A stretch of DNA of 64,000 nt. Source: Chryseosolibacter sp964532595. Lineage in GTDB: Bacteria > Bacteroidota > Bacteroidia > Cytophagales > Cyclobacteriaceae. Below, one piece after another: positions 35,806 through 44,441 of the stretch. Below the pieces are notes generated by a model. That model searched no databases. It saw only the letters and a list, made by a program, of their open reading frames with translations, and was not told where the DNA came from. A program made the translations under genes and the position numbers. The stretch spans positions 62,001-126,000 of the forward strand of contig CAZHIQ010000002.1 in the NCBI GenBank assembly GCA_964532595.1, read 5' to 3'. How positions within the stretch are numbered: the stretch's first letter is position 1; each line of letters begins with the position of its first letter.

Positions 35806-37173
35806 TTAGTTCGTTGTCAGACGGTCAATGATGTCCTGAAGATAAAGCTTTTCCTGTTCCCCGCTTTGCAGATCCTTGAACGCTAACAATCCTGTGCTGA
35901 TTTCGTCGGAGCCGATCACTAACGTGAAGGGTATTTGTTTCTTATTGGCAAAGTCGAGCTGCTTGCGGATCTTCATGGTCTCCGGGTAGATCTCGGCGGA
36001 TACCCCGGCGTTGCGTAATGCGGTCAAAACGCGCAAACCATACCGGAAGCTCTCTTCGTCGAAATGGCATATAAGAACCCGGGATGAGACTGTCGTTTCA
36101 GGGGGGAACAGCTTCAGTTCGTCCATGGCATCGTAAATCCGGTCGACACCAAACGAAAAGCCAACGCCGGAGAGGTTCTCCTTGTCTCCAAATGCCTGGG
36201 TAAGGTTGTCGTATCGGCCGCCGCCACTAACACTTCCGATAGCGACGTTGTTAATTTTTACCTCGAAGATGCACCCGGTGTAATAGCTTAATCCGCGTGC
36301 AAGGGAAATGTCGAAGTCGACGTGGGCGTCGTCGCTCCCGAAATCGGTGAGCAGACCTAAAACTGCTTTGAGGTCGGCAAGTCCTCGCAAACCGGCGTTT
36401 CCTTCCGGAAATCTGTTTTTGAGTGTAGCAATCTTGTCGCTGGTCGTTCCCGTCGTCTTCAGGACGTCAAAAAGGGAATCGATACCGCTGTGCGGGAAGC
36501 CCTTTTCGAGAAGTTCTTCCCGTACCTTGTTCTCGCCCAGCTTGTCAAGCTTGTCGATAGCAACGAATAAGGCGGTTTCGTTGCCCTTAGCGCCGATGAG
36601 ATCAGCGACACCGTTCAGTACATCCCGGTGATTGACTTTGATGGTGTAGTCGCTGATGCCGAGCTTACTGAAGACCGCTCGGATCATCAAAATAATTTCG
36701 GCTTCACAGACGAGGGAGCGGGTACCCACAACATCGGCATCGCACTGGTAGAATTCGCGATATCGGCCTTTCTGCGGGCGGTCTGCCCGCCAGACCGGCT
36801 GTATTTGATAGCGTCTAAAGGGAAAAGCTATTTCGTTCCGGTTCATCACGACGTAGCGCGCAAATGGAACCGTGAGATCGTAGCGGAGGCCTTTTTCGGC
36901 GACGTAAGGAGTCAACGTTCGGGAAGCTGAAAGGGCCTCCTGTGGGACGTTTTTTAGGAAATCCCCGCTGTTGAGCACTTTAAACAATAGCTGGTCTCCT
37001 TCGTCGCCATACTTTCCGGTCAGCGTCGACAGGTTTTCCATGGCGGGTGTTTCCAGGGGCTGGAAGCCAAAGCGTTGGAAAACACCGCGTATGGTATTCA
37101 GAATGTATTGTCGCCGCGCCATAACGGCCGGGCCAAAATCGCGTGTTCCTTTGGGAAGACCAGGTTTTTCCAT
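35806..37173 (-). CDS. hisS: Histidyl-tRNA synthetase
   Basis: A 455-residue class II aminoacyl-tRNA synthetase. Motif 1 region is GFQPLETPAMENLSTLTGKY, motif 2 is YQIQPVWRADRPQKGRYREFYQCD (a 24-residue stretch near 125-148), the histidine-specific region is ARGLSYYTGCIFE, and motif 3 is VGFSFGVDRI. A C-terminal anticodon-binding domain follows. Complete and of normal length. It heads a leftward run with hutH. Confidence 0.96.
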   Translation of the reverse strand: MEKPGLPKGTRDFGPAVMARRQYILNTIRGVFQRFGFQPLETPAMENLSTLTGKYGDEGDQLLFKVLNSGDFLKNVPQEALSASRTLTPYVAEKGLRYDLTVPFARYVVMNRNEIAFPFRRYQIQPVWRADRPQKGRYREFYQCDADVVGTRSLVCEAEIILMIRAVFSKLGISDYTIKVNHRDVLNGVADLIGAKGNETALFVAIDKLDKLGENKVREELLEKGFPHSGIDSLFDVLKTTGTTSDKIATLKNRFPEGNAGLRGLADLKAVLGLLTDFGSDDAHVDFDISLARGLSYYTGCIFEVKINNVAIGSVSGGGRYDNLTQAFGDKENLSGVGFSFGVDRIYDAMDELKLFPPETTVSSRVLICHFDEESFRYGLRVLTALRNAGVSAEIYPETMKIRKQLDFANKKQIPFTLVIGSDEISTGLLAFKDLQSGEQEKLYLQDIIDRLTTN

Positions 37174-37274
37174 GAAACGGGGTAAACAAAGTGAATAACG
37201 GTGGCAAGTTAGAGGGGAGCAGTTAAAACTGCTAATTATATTCCGTATGGAGCTACCAAAAATCCCGCTGTCTT

Positions 37275-37305
37275 TTTGTAATCACCGATTTACGGGTTAT
37301 TTTTG
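37275..37305 (+). promoter_or_regulatory. Consensus Bacteroidetes promoter
   Basis: TTTG at 37275-37278, exactly 19 bases, then TATTTTTG at 37298-37305: a perfect match to TTTG-N19-TAnnTTTG. Transcription should start near 37311, 15 bases before the ATG of the 50-residue protein gene. One of the two best promoter matches in the window. Confidence 0.8.
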
Positions 37306-37325
37306 CCGTCCTTAAAGCAATAGCC

Positions 37326-37478
37326 ATGGCAGTTACAAGACTTAAAAGAAAGCTTCGCAGAGACCGCGCCAAGTCGGCTGTACGTCGTCAAACGCTGAAG
37401 CTCCAGAATGCGCAACCGGTTTTGAAGACCGTTGATATTGAGAAGGTAAAGGAAGAATTCAAGGCCAAGAAGGCCTGA
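37326..37478 (+). CDS. Small basic protein of 50 residues
   Basis: A short open frame read from ATG 37326 to TGA 37476. The product is very basic: the N-terminal 25 residues (starting MAVTRLKRKLRRDRAKSAVR) are rich in Lys and Arg, followed by LKLQNAQPVL and an amphipathic KEEFKAKKA end. It resembles ribosome- or nucleic-acid-binding peptides, and it sits immediately behind a perfect promoter, which supports a real, well-expressed gene. I cannot name a family with certainty and assign no function. Exonuclease III follows 110 bases later. Confidence 0.7.
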   Translation: MAVTRLKRKLRRDRAKSAVRRQTLKLQNAQPVLKTVDIEKVKEEFKAKKA

Positions 37479-37526
37479 TTCGCCCATATTTACTTCGTCC
37501 CGGCGTATCGTGTACAGGTTGGTTTC

Positions 37527-37562
37527 AGCCTGATTACAGGAGGCTCCGGGACTTTTTTTTTT
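37527..37562 (+). terminator. Possible terminator after the 50-residue gene
   Basis: A run of ten T at 37553-37562 follows a weak hairpin (AGCCT at 37527-37531 with AGGCT at 37541-37545). The stem is only 5 bp and is separated from the T-run by seven bases, so it is a marginal candidate. Confidence 0.3.
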
Positions 37563-37588
37563 ACGATTACTAACCGCGACCTGAAGAC

Positions 37589-38365
37589 ATGGGCGAACTC
37601 CATCTCATAAACTGGAACGTCAACGGCATCCGTGCCATTATCAAGAAGGATTTCATCAAAGATATCCGTCAGCTGGCACCTGATATCCTCTGCCTGCAGG
37701 AAACGAAGGCTTCTGCTGAAGAGGCGCGTACCGCGCTGGAGCTGTTACCTGAGTACAAGACGCAAGTGAACGCGTGCAAGACTCGGAAAGGCTATTCGGG
37801 AACAGCGATTTTGTCCAAGGTGGAGCCGATCCAGGTAACCTGCGATATCGGCGTCGAGGAGCACGACCAGGAAGGGCGCGTGATGACAGCCGAGTTTGAG
37901 AAGTTCTACCTGGTGACGGTCTACGTCCCGAACTCGGGGCAGGGGCTACGCCGACTGGAGTACCGTGAAAAGTGGGATGCTGATTTCCGTGCTTATCTGG
38001 TGTCGCTGCAGGCGAAGAAACCGGTGGTCGTGTGCGGTGATCTTAACGTCGCCCATCAGCCGATCGACATTGCGCGTCCGAAGGAAAACTACAACAAGTC
38101 GGCCGGCTATACGCAGGTAGAAATCGATGGATTTACCCGACTGCTGGAGAGCGGTTTTGTGGATACCTTCCGCAGGTTCTATCCCGATGAAGTCAAGTAC
38201 ACCTACTGGAATGTGATGTTCAACTCGCGGGCGCGTAATGTAGGATGGAGAATTGACTATTTCCTCGTTTCGGAAGCATTTATGCCGCACGTAAAGGATG
38301 CGATGATCTATGATCACATCCTGGGGTCCGATCACTGTCCGGTCGGGCTTAAAATCGAAATCTGA
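37589..38365 (+). CDS. xth: Exodeoxyribonuclease III / AP endonuclease
   Basis: A 258-residue DNA repair nuclease of the ExoIII/APE family, cleaving at abasic sites. Motifs in order: NWNVNGIRA (metal/substrate), LQETKAS with the metal-binding Glu, VYVPNSGQG, CGDLNVAHQPIDI with catalytic Asp-x-Asn, GWRIDYFLVS, and the catalytic His in LGSDHCPVGL. Complete. It starts at ATG 37589 and converges on a beta-barrel-like gene, 12 bases apart. Confidence 0.95.
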   Translation: MGELHLINWNVNGIRAIIKKDFIKDIRQLAPDILCLQETKASAEEARTALELLPEYKTQVNACKTRKGYSGTAILSKVEPIQVTCDIGVEEHDQEGRVMTAEFEKFYLVTVYVPNSGQGLRRLEYREKWDADFRAYLVSLQAKKPVVVCGDLNVAHQPIDIARPKENYNKSAGYTQVEIDGFTRLLESGFVDTFRRFYPDEVKYTYWNVMFNSRARNVGWRIDYFLVSEAFMPHVKDAMIYDHILGSDHCPVGLKIEI

Positions 38366-38377
38366 CGGCGCCGCTTT

Positions 38378-38995
38378 TCAAAGGGCCAATCCGATGGTAA
38401 ATCCGATTTTCGGCATGATTCCCTGAAAGGCGGGATGGAGCACACCGGAGTATTCAACGTCGAAAACGCTGGTGCTTGCGGGGTCGCGCTCCTTCACGAC
38501 TCTATCGGCAAACTGGACGCCTCCTCCGACATACCCTTCGAGGAAGACAACATCCCAGAGGGTCTTCTGATACCCTATCATGAAACCGCCTCCGTAGTTG
38601 CCGATGTGCTCTTTTGTGCGGTAACCATCCTCGGTGGCTTCACCCGAGAAGGAGCCCCCTTGAGCATACAATGCGCCAAAAACGCCGTGGTAATAGGCAT
38701 CGGTATTATTACGCTGCATCGGTTTAACATACTTTCTAAGCTGGAGTTCTCCTGAGAATCCTTGATAAGAGCTTACGTTCGATGACCCCTCGTCGCGTCC
38801 CATTTTTCCGCCAATAGCAATCAGGAAGCTTCCCGAATGATCCTTGTTAAAGCGCTCCAGCCCCACTTTCATCGTATTCTGAAAGAAATGCAAAGGAGAT
38901 ACTTTGAAAACCGATCGGGCAGGCATTGGCTCTTCTTGAGCCCAGGCCATGAGTGGTGTGGCGAGCAGCGCCAGCTTCAGGATGAATCTATTCAT
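38378..38995 (-). CDS. Predicted outer-membrane beta-barrel protein
   Basis: A 205-residue exported protein. Residues 1-19 form a signal peptide ending MAWA. The mature part alternates polar and hydrophobic residues in short strands with Gly- and Tyr-rich turns (GFMIGYQKTLW, LEGYVGGGVQF) and ends in KIGFTIGLAL, as small outer-membrane barrels do. It resembles DUF3575-type proteins of Bacteroidetes. Function unknown. It lies 46 bases downstream of murA on the same strand. Confidence 0.65.
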   Translation of the reverse strand: MNRFILKLALLATPLMAWAQEEPMPARSVFKVSPLHFFQNTMKVGLERFNKDHSGSFLIAIGGKMGRDEGSSNVSSYQGFSGELQLRKYVKPMQRNNTDAYYHGVFGALYAQGGSFSGEATEDGYRTKEHIGNYGGGFMIGYQKTLWDVVFLEGYVGGGVQFADRVVKERDPASTSVFDVEYSGVLHPAFQGIMPKIGFTIGLAL

Positions 38996-39041
38996 GGGGT
39001 TCTAATTACTAACCTCACTGGGGTCGCACAACCCCTGTTCT

Positions 39042-40349
39042 CTAAGGGATTCGCTCGATATCTGCGCCAAGCGCTCTCAGTCGAGTGTCGATTTTCTGAT
39101 ATCCCCTGTCAATCTGGTCAATGTTCGAAATTTCGCTTTCACCCTGTGCGGATAGTGCTGCAATGAGCAGTGCCACACCTGCACGGATATCGGGCGACGA
39201 CATCTTAATGCCGCGGAGTTGTTGTTTTCGGTCCAGGCCGATCACGGTGGCTCGATGAGGGTCACAGAGGATAATCTGGGCTCCCATGTCGATTAATTTG
39301 TCGACAAAGAAGAGGCGACTCTCAAACATCTTCTGGTGAATAAGTACCGTTCCGCGCGCCTGTGTTGCGACCACCAGTACGATGCTTAGGAGGTCGGGGG
39401 TGAAGCCCGGCCAGGGAGCATCGGCGATAGTCAGAATAGAGCCGTCGATGAAGGATTCGATTTCATAGGCCTCTTGTGAGGGTATGTGAATATCATCACC
39501 GCGGAACTCGAGCTTGATACCTAATCGTCGGAAAACTTCGGGTATGATACCAAGCATATCAACGCGACAATTTCGGATCGTGATTTCCGATTGCGTCATT
39601 GCTGCGAGGCCGATAAAGCTTCCGATTTCTATCATATCCGGGAGGAGTGTGTGATCGGTTCCTCCTAACTTATTGACACCCTCAATGGTGAGAAGGTTTG
39701 AACCTATCCCGCTGATTTTTGCACCCATGCGGTTGAGCATGAGGCAAAGTTGCTGAAGGTAAGGTTCACAGGCGGCATTGTATATCGTGGTTGTGCCTTT
39801 GGCAAGCACCGCCCCCATGACAATATTCGCTGTACCGGTTACGGAAGCTTCATCCAGGAGCATATACGTGCCCTTCAGTTCAGAAGCATCGATCGTGAAT
39901 ACGTGATCGTTCGCGTCGAAATTGAAACGCGCACCGAGTTTCTGAAAACCGAGGAAGTGAGTGTCAAGTCTGCGCCGTCCGATCTTGTCACCGCCGGGCT
40001 TAGGCATGGTCGCCTTGCCAAAACGGGCGAGAATGGGACCGAGAAGCATGACCGAACCGCGAAGCGCCGAAGCCTGATCGCGGTATTCCGCGCTTTCCAG
40101 AAAGTTGACGTCGATGTTCGATGCTGTAAACCGATATGATTCGGGAGCAAGTCGCTCGACTTTTACACCGAGACTGCTGAGCAACCCGATGAGTTTGTTG
40201 ACGTCAACGATGTCGGGTATGTTGTGTATGGTTACAGGCTCCTCGGTAAGAAGGGTTGCGCTGAGAATCTGTAGCGCTTCGTTTTTCGCACCCTGTGGTA
40301 TAATCTCACCCTTCAGTTTTTTGCCTCCGCGAATCTTGAAAACTCCCAT
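39042..40349 (-). CDS. murA: UDP-N-acetylglucosamine 1-carboxyvinyltransferase
   Basis: A 435-residue enolpyruvyl transferase that starts peptidoglycan synthesis by adding enolpyruvate from PEP to UDP-GlcNAc. K22 (PQGAKNEAL), the LRGSVMLLGPILARFG segment and the C-terminal RAGVALLIAALSAQGESEI are typical. In the mobile catalytic loop the usual Cys (C115 in E. coli) is replaced by Asp121 (PGGDKIGRRRLD). Asp at this position is known from MurA enzymes that are active and insensitive to fosfomycin. It sits 65 bases after the DUF4290 gene. Confidence 0.95.
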   Translation of the reverse strand: MGVFKIRGGKKLKGEIIPQGAKNEALQILSATLLTEEPVTIHNIPDIVDVNKLIGLLSSLGVKVERLAPESYRFTASNIDVNFLESAEYRDQASALRGSVMLLGPILARFGKATMPKPGGDKIGRRRLDTHFLGFQKLGARFNFDANDHVFTIDASELKGTYMLLDEASVTGTANIVMGAVLAKGTTTIYNAACEPYLQQLCLMLNRMGAKISGIGSNLLTIEGVNKLGGTDHTLLPDMIEIGSFIGLAAMTQSEITIRNCRVDMLGIIPEVFRRLGIKLEFRGDDIHIPSQEAYEIESFIDGSILTIADAPWPGFTPDLLSIVLVVATQARGTVLIHQKMFESRLFFVDKLIDMGAQIILCDPHRATVIGLDRKQQLRGIKMSSPDIRAGVALLIAALSAQGESEISNIDQIDRGYQKIDTRLRALGADIERIP

Positions 40350-40414
40350 GAACTGGTTTGAATCTTAACGAATGAAACTTACTCCGGTCGCGGGTGACGC
40401 GACAGATAAAGATA

Positions 40415-41089
40415 TTAGTTATCCCTTCTGCGGCGGTGGTTTCCTCCGCCTTTGTTCTTGTTGAACTGGCGATGGCCATTTCCGCTTTTTCCCTGTTGCT
40501 GAGGCTTGCTCTTTTTGCGCTCCTTGTACAATCTTTCAAACAGGTTGTCTTCCCGCACTTTTTCGATGGTCATGTCAAGCGCGTGTCCTGACATTTCCTG
40601 GATATCTTTCAGGATAACCGAGTCGTCGAGCGTTTCTTTATTCCAGTTGCTGTAGAACGTCTTCATCAACTTTCCGAGATAGATGATAGCATCCTGGCGC
40701 TCTTGCGGGTCTTCTTTCTTAAGCGCTTCCTTAACCAGCTTCTCGATATTTTTTCCGTAGTGTTTGAAACGAACCTGACTTTGCGGGTACTCCACCTTGT
40801 CGGGCTTTCGGAAAAGGATATCGCGCTCAGGAACAGGGTAGGGACTGTTTATGTCGAGGTTAAAATCGGCGATAATATAAAGGTCATCCCAAACGCGCTG
40901 GGGATCCTCGGGTTGTTCCTTAATCGTAGGCGTTAATTGTTTGATCAGCTCTACCAGGATGTAGGCAAGTTCTGTTCGCTTATTTTTGTCAGGAATTGAT
41001 CGGATGTGGTCAACCAGTTTCTGAACGTTTCGGCCGTATTCTTTAAGAATGAGTGGCGGCCTTTCGGTATTGTATTCTCCTATTGCCAT
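40415..41089 (-). CDS. DUF4290 domain protein
   Basis: A 224-residue protein matching DUF4290, a family restricted largely to Bacteroidetes. Residues 1-180 are helical (EYGRNVQKLVDHI, then a similar KHYGKNIEKLVKEAL, suggesting an internal duplication). The last 35 residues are a disordered, very basic tail rich in Lys, Arg, Asn and Gln that could bind nucleic acid. Function unknown. It is probably in one unit with murA. Confidence 0.8.
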   Translation of the reverse strand: MAIGEYNTERPPLILKEYGRNVQKLVDHIRSIPDKNKRTELAYILVELIKQLTPTIKEQPEDPQRVWDDLYIIADFNLDINSPYPVPERDILFRKPDKVEYPQSQVRFKHYGKNIEKLVKEALKKEDPQERQDAIIYLGKLMKTFYSNWNKETLDDSVILKDIQEMSGHALDMTIEKVREDNLFERLYKERKKSKPQQQGKSGNGHRQFNKNKGGGNHRRRRDN

Positions 41090-41232
41090 GTATTGGTGAT
41101 AAAAAATAAATAAGCATTTAATGCAGTCATCAGCACTGATGGGCAGGGGGGGTGTGACAAACGGTATTGCTTAGAAATAGGCTTGGTTAGCAAATCTAAC
41201 GGTTTATCCCATATCCTCCAACTGCTATAAGG

Positions 41233-43494
41233 TCAGTTGTCGACGATGCGCAATTTGGCGAAGCTAAGTAGCAGCGTCTTTTCGCCGACCTCTGTGAAAT
41301 GAATTCGCGCCTTTCGGTCGGCTCCTGATAGGTCCATATTAACCACTGTGCCAAAGCCGAATTTTGGGTGCTCAACTTTCATGCCCGCCTGAAGTCCCGA
41401 CGTGTCGCTGGGAGTGAAGTCGGCCGGTGGAGTGTAAGCGGTAGCCTTCTTTCGCGGAGGAGCGGAAGAGACGGTTTTGCGGATGCCGTTGACGAGGTTC
41501 TTGGCGTATTGTGTAGGCGGAGGGGCGGATTCCACGCCGCCCACCCGCGTATGCAGTTTGATGAAACTTGAGTCGACATCATCGAGGAACCGGCTGGGCT
41601 CGCAATTCTTGAGGCGGCCAAAGCGATAGCGAGTCAACGCGTAGCTGAAGAAGAGGCGTTTCTTTGCGCGTGTAATAGCGACGTAAAAAAGACGTCGTTC
41701 TTCCTCCAGGTCGGCCCGACTACTTAGCATCATTTGTGAGGGAAACAGATCTTCCTCCAGCCCACACAAATACACGTAGTTGAATTCGAGTCCTTTGGCC
41801 ATGTGAATGGTCATCAGCGTTACCTTGTCCGGGTCCTTGTCCTTGTCTTCGTCCTGGCCTGTAACGAGGGAAACTTCCTGCAAGAACGCACCCAGTGATT
41901 TGTCTTCGCGCTCCTTGTCGTCAGTGAACTCCTTGATAGCGTTCAGAAGTTCCTGCACGTTCTCATAACGACTCAGTCCTTCTACGGTCTTATCTTCATA
42001 CAGTTCGCGAAGGAGGCCGGATCCTTTGGCTATTTCGAAGGCTGCGTCGTAAGCATCCTTCCGTGTCACCTCAAGGTTGAACCGCTTGATCATGGCAACA
42101 AAATCGGAAATGGGGCCGGCAGCGCGTCCTCCTACGAAAGGGGTCGGATCCTGAAGGATATCCCAAATAGTGGTGCCGTGGTCATTCGCAGCCACGACAA
42201 TCTTGTCGACCGTGGTATCACCGATCCCCCGCTTTGGCAGATTGATGATTCGGCGGAAAGAAGCTTCGTCCTGCTGATTGAGAGTATAGCGAAGATAGGC
42301 TAGAAGGTCTTTAATCTCTTTACGCTGGTAGAACGACAATCCGCCGACTACCTTGTACTTGATGTTCATTCGCCGCAAGGCCTCCTCAATAGCTCTCGAC
42401 TGGCTGTTTGTTCGGTAAAGAACGGCAAAGTCACTGAACTTGAGCTGGTGCTGCATTTTCTCCTCAAAGATTGAAGAGGCAATCAGTCGTCCTTCCTCGT
42501 TGTCGGAAACCGCCTTGATAAGTTCTATGAGATTTCCCTCTTCATTGGCTGTCCAGACGTGTTTAGGAATTTGCGCGCGGTTTCGGCGAATTACGGAATT
42601 GGCAGCGTTGACGATGTTCTGTGTTGACCGGTAGTTCTGTTCGAGCTTGATGACTTTCAGTTCCGGATAGTCACGCTCGAAATTCAGAATGTTGGTGATG
42701 TCGGCGCCGCGAAATGCGTAAATGCTCTGAGCGTCGTCGCCGACTACGCATATGTTCTCACGCACGGATGCGAGCTTGCGAATAATATAGTACTGGCAAA
42801 GGTTAGTATCCTGAAACTCGTCGACGAGGACGTAGTGAATTCGATGCTGATACTTGTTGAGTACCTCAAGGTGTTCCTTGAATAGTTTGTCGGTATTGAA
42901 GAGAAGGTCGTCAAAATCCATCGCGCCCGACTTGAAACAACGCAGTGCATAGGCCTTGTAGATTTTTCCGATATCGGGTCTCATGTTTGCTGCATCGTCG
43001 CCGAGTAGCTCGGCGTTGTTCAGGTAATCCTGCCATCCGATAAGACGGTTCTTGGCCGCGGAGATACGATTGTAGACTACGTTGGGTTTGTAGGCGTTTT
43101 CATCGAGCCCCATTTCTTTCACGATCGTTCGGATCAACGACTTGGTATCATCCGTGTCGTAAATGGTGAAGTTACTCGGATAGCCCAGATGTTGCGCCTC
43201 GGCCCGAAGGATGCGGGCGAAGACGGAGTGAAACGTCCCCATCCAGATGTTTCGCGCATCGCTCCCTACTACGTGTTCTATACGTTCACGCATCTCCCGC
43301 GCTGCCTTATTGGTAAAGGTGAGCGCCATGATATTGAAGGGATCAATACCTTTTTGTTGGATCAGATAGGCTATGCGGTAAGTGAGTACACGCGTTTTTC
43401 CTGATCCGGCACCGGCAATAAGCATGCAGGGGCCGTCGGTGTTGACAACGCCTTCGCGTTGAGGTTCGTTCAACGTATCTAAGTAGTCTGTCAT
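41233..43494 (-). CDS. UvrD/PcrA-type DNA helicase
   Basis: A 753-residue superfamily 1A helicase. Walker A is AGAGSGKTRVL near 27-37, motif II is VLVDEFQDTN, motif III is VVGDDAQSIYAFRGA, motif IV region is LEQNYRSTQNI, and motifs V-VI include TIHMAKGLEF and FYVAITRAKK. The C-terminal 60 residues have a Tudor-like part (VEHPKFGFGTVV) as in PcrA, which contacts RNA polymerase. It acts in repair and in removing proteins from DNA. Complete. Confidence 0.93.
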   Translation of the reverse strand: MTDYLDTLNEPQREGVVNTDGPCMLIAGAGSGKTRVLTYRIAYLIQQKGIDPFNIMALTFTNKAAREMRERIEHVVGSDARNIWMGTFHSVFARILRAEAQHLGYPSNFTIYDTDDTKSLIRTIVKEMGLDENAYKPNVVYNRISAAKNRLIGWQDYLNNAELLGDDAANMRPDIGKIYKAYALRCFKSGAMDFDDLLFNTDKLFKEHLEVLNKYQHRIHYVLVDEFQDTNLCQYYIIRKLASVRENICVVGDDAQSIYAFRGADITNILNFERDYPELKVIKLEQNYRSTQNIVNAANSVIRRNRAQIPKHVWTANEEGNLIELIKAVSDNEEGRLIASSIFEEKMQHQLKFSDFAVLYRTNSQSRAIEEALRRMNIKYKVVGGLSFYQRKEIKDLLAYLRYTLNQQDEASFRRIINLPKRGIGDTTVDKIVVAANDHGTTIWDILQDPTPFVGGRAAGPISDFVAMIKRFNLEVTRKDAYDAAFEIAKGSGLLRELYEDKTVEGLSRYENVQELLNAIKEFTDDKEREDKSLGAFLQEVSLVTGQDEDKDKDPDKVTLMTIHMAKGLEFNYVYLCGLEEDLFPSQMMLSSRADLEEERRLFYVAITRAKKRLFFSYALTRYRFGRLKNCEPSRFLDDVDSSFIKLHTRVGGVESAPPPTQYAKNLVNGIRKTVSSAPPRKKATAYTPPADFTPSDTSGLQAGMKVEHPKFGFGTVVNMDLSGADRKARIHFTEVGEKTLLLSFAKLRIVDN

Positions 43495-43794
43495 GGGGCT
43501 TCCGGAGAATCGTCAATCCTGAATCTGGTGAGTGGAATTTGCCGGCGTGTTTCAGCGCATCATCCAACCCACAATTTTAGGGAAAACTATTGTTGATTCC
43601 GACCGGATTAACCTCCGGATTTTCGGATTCGGTATTAAAGGCTGCTTGGCGGCGACGCTATCGTACCGGTTTCCAGGATAACATTGCTTTTATGTGATTA
43701 ATTCGGCCGGGTGGTAGTTTTCCCCATGGGGCCGGCCGAAGGACTTTGATTCAGGATTGTGTAACTTTGCGCTTTCGTTCATGAATCTGTTATT
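43495..43794. other. Divergent intergenic region between helicase and DUF3109 genes
   Basis: Exactly 300 bases with no supported gene. It must hold promoters for both flanking genes. For the rightward gene an exact TAACTTTG box is present; for the helicase only a one-mismatch box (TAAAATTG on the minus strand at 43579-43572) without a -33 element is seen. No repeats or RNA gene are visible. Confidence 0.6.
43762..43769 (+). promoter_or_regulatory. Candidate -7 box for the DUF3109 gene
   Basis: TAACTTTG, an exact TAnnTTTG match, 25 bases upstream of the ATG at 43795. A TTTG at 43745-43748 is only 13 bases away, too close for the usual -33 spacing. Confidence 0.4.
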
Positions 43795-44367
43795 ATGATC
43801 AAGGTAGGAGAGGTGCTGGTGTCGGATGAGATCCGCGACCGTGAATTTGTTTGTAATCTCGAAAAATGCAAGGGAGCATGCTGTGTCGAAGGGGATTATG
43901 GTGCGCCGCTTGAAGCGGATGAGCGTCAGATACTGGACGATATCTACCCGAGTGTAAAACCCTACCTTACGGCTAAGGCGATCGAAACGATAGAACGGGA
44001 AGGAAAGCATACAATTGACGACGACGGCGACTATTGTACGCCTATTATTGAAGGCCGGGAATGTGTTTACGCCGTGTACGACAAAAAAGGAGTGTTGAAG
44101 TGTGCTATTGAGCAGGCTTATAATGATGGGAAGATCGACTGGAAAAAGCCTATTTCGTGTCACTTGTATCCCATCCGCGTTACGTCAAAAAAGCACTTCG
44201 AAGCGCTCAATTATCACAAATGGCATATCTGTTCGCCGGCTTGTGCTCTGGGCAAGGAGCTGCAGGTACCGGTATACAAGTTTCTCAAGGATCCGCTCAC
44301 GCGGAAGTACGGAGCCGAGTGGTATGCTGAGCTGGAAAGAACGATCGAAGGGGGGAGTGGCGAGTGA
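43795..44367 (+). CDS. DUF3109 cysteine-rich protein
   Basis: A 190-residue protein of the DUF3109 family, related to the YkgJ/UPF0153 group of Cys-rich, probably metal- or Fe-S-binding proteins. Cysteines cluster near the start (CNLEKCKGACC), in the middle (DYCTP, ECVYA, LKCAIE) and late (SCHLYPIR, ICSPACALG). No signal peptide, so cytosolic. Function unknown. A second ATG lies 15 bases upstream out of the preferred frame context; the start at 43795 (MIKVGEVLVSDEI) fits the family. Confidence 0.82.
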   Translation: MIKVGEVLVSDEIRDREFVCNLEKCKGACCVEGDYGAPLEADERQILDDIYPSVKPYLTAKAIETIEREGKHTIDDDGDYCTPIIEGRECVYAVYDKKGVLKCAIEQAYNDGKIDWKKPISCHLYPIRVTSKKHFEALNYHKWHICSPACALGKELQVPVYKFLKDPLTRKYGAEWYAELERTIEGGSGE

Positions 44368-44374
44368 CGCGTCA

Positions 44375-44398
44375 ACAGGCGGGCTGATTCCCACCTGT
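44375..44398. terminator. Hairpin between convergent DUF3109 and accC genes
   Basis: ACAGGCGGG (44375-44383) pairs with CCCACCTGT (44390-44398) at eight of nine positions across a 6-base loop. No T-run follows on either strand, so it is at best a weak terminator for one of the two convergent genes. Confidence 0.3.
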
Positions 44399-44441
44399 CA
44401 ACGGTTCACTTCCTGGTAACTATTCGAATCGCCGGCTGCTG

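Noticed and set aside
37218..37233. Short palindrome AGCAGTT-AA-AACTGCT upstream of hisS as an operator or T-box
   Set aside because: Arms are only 7 bp, there is no T-box-like leader, and such palindromes occur by chance at this scale.
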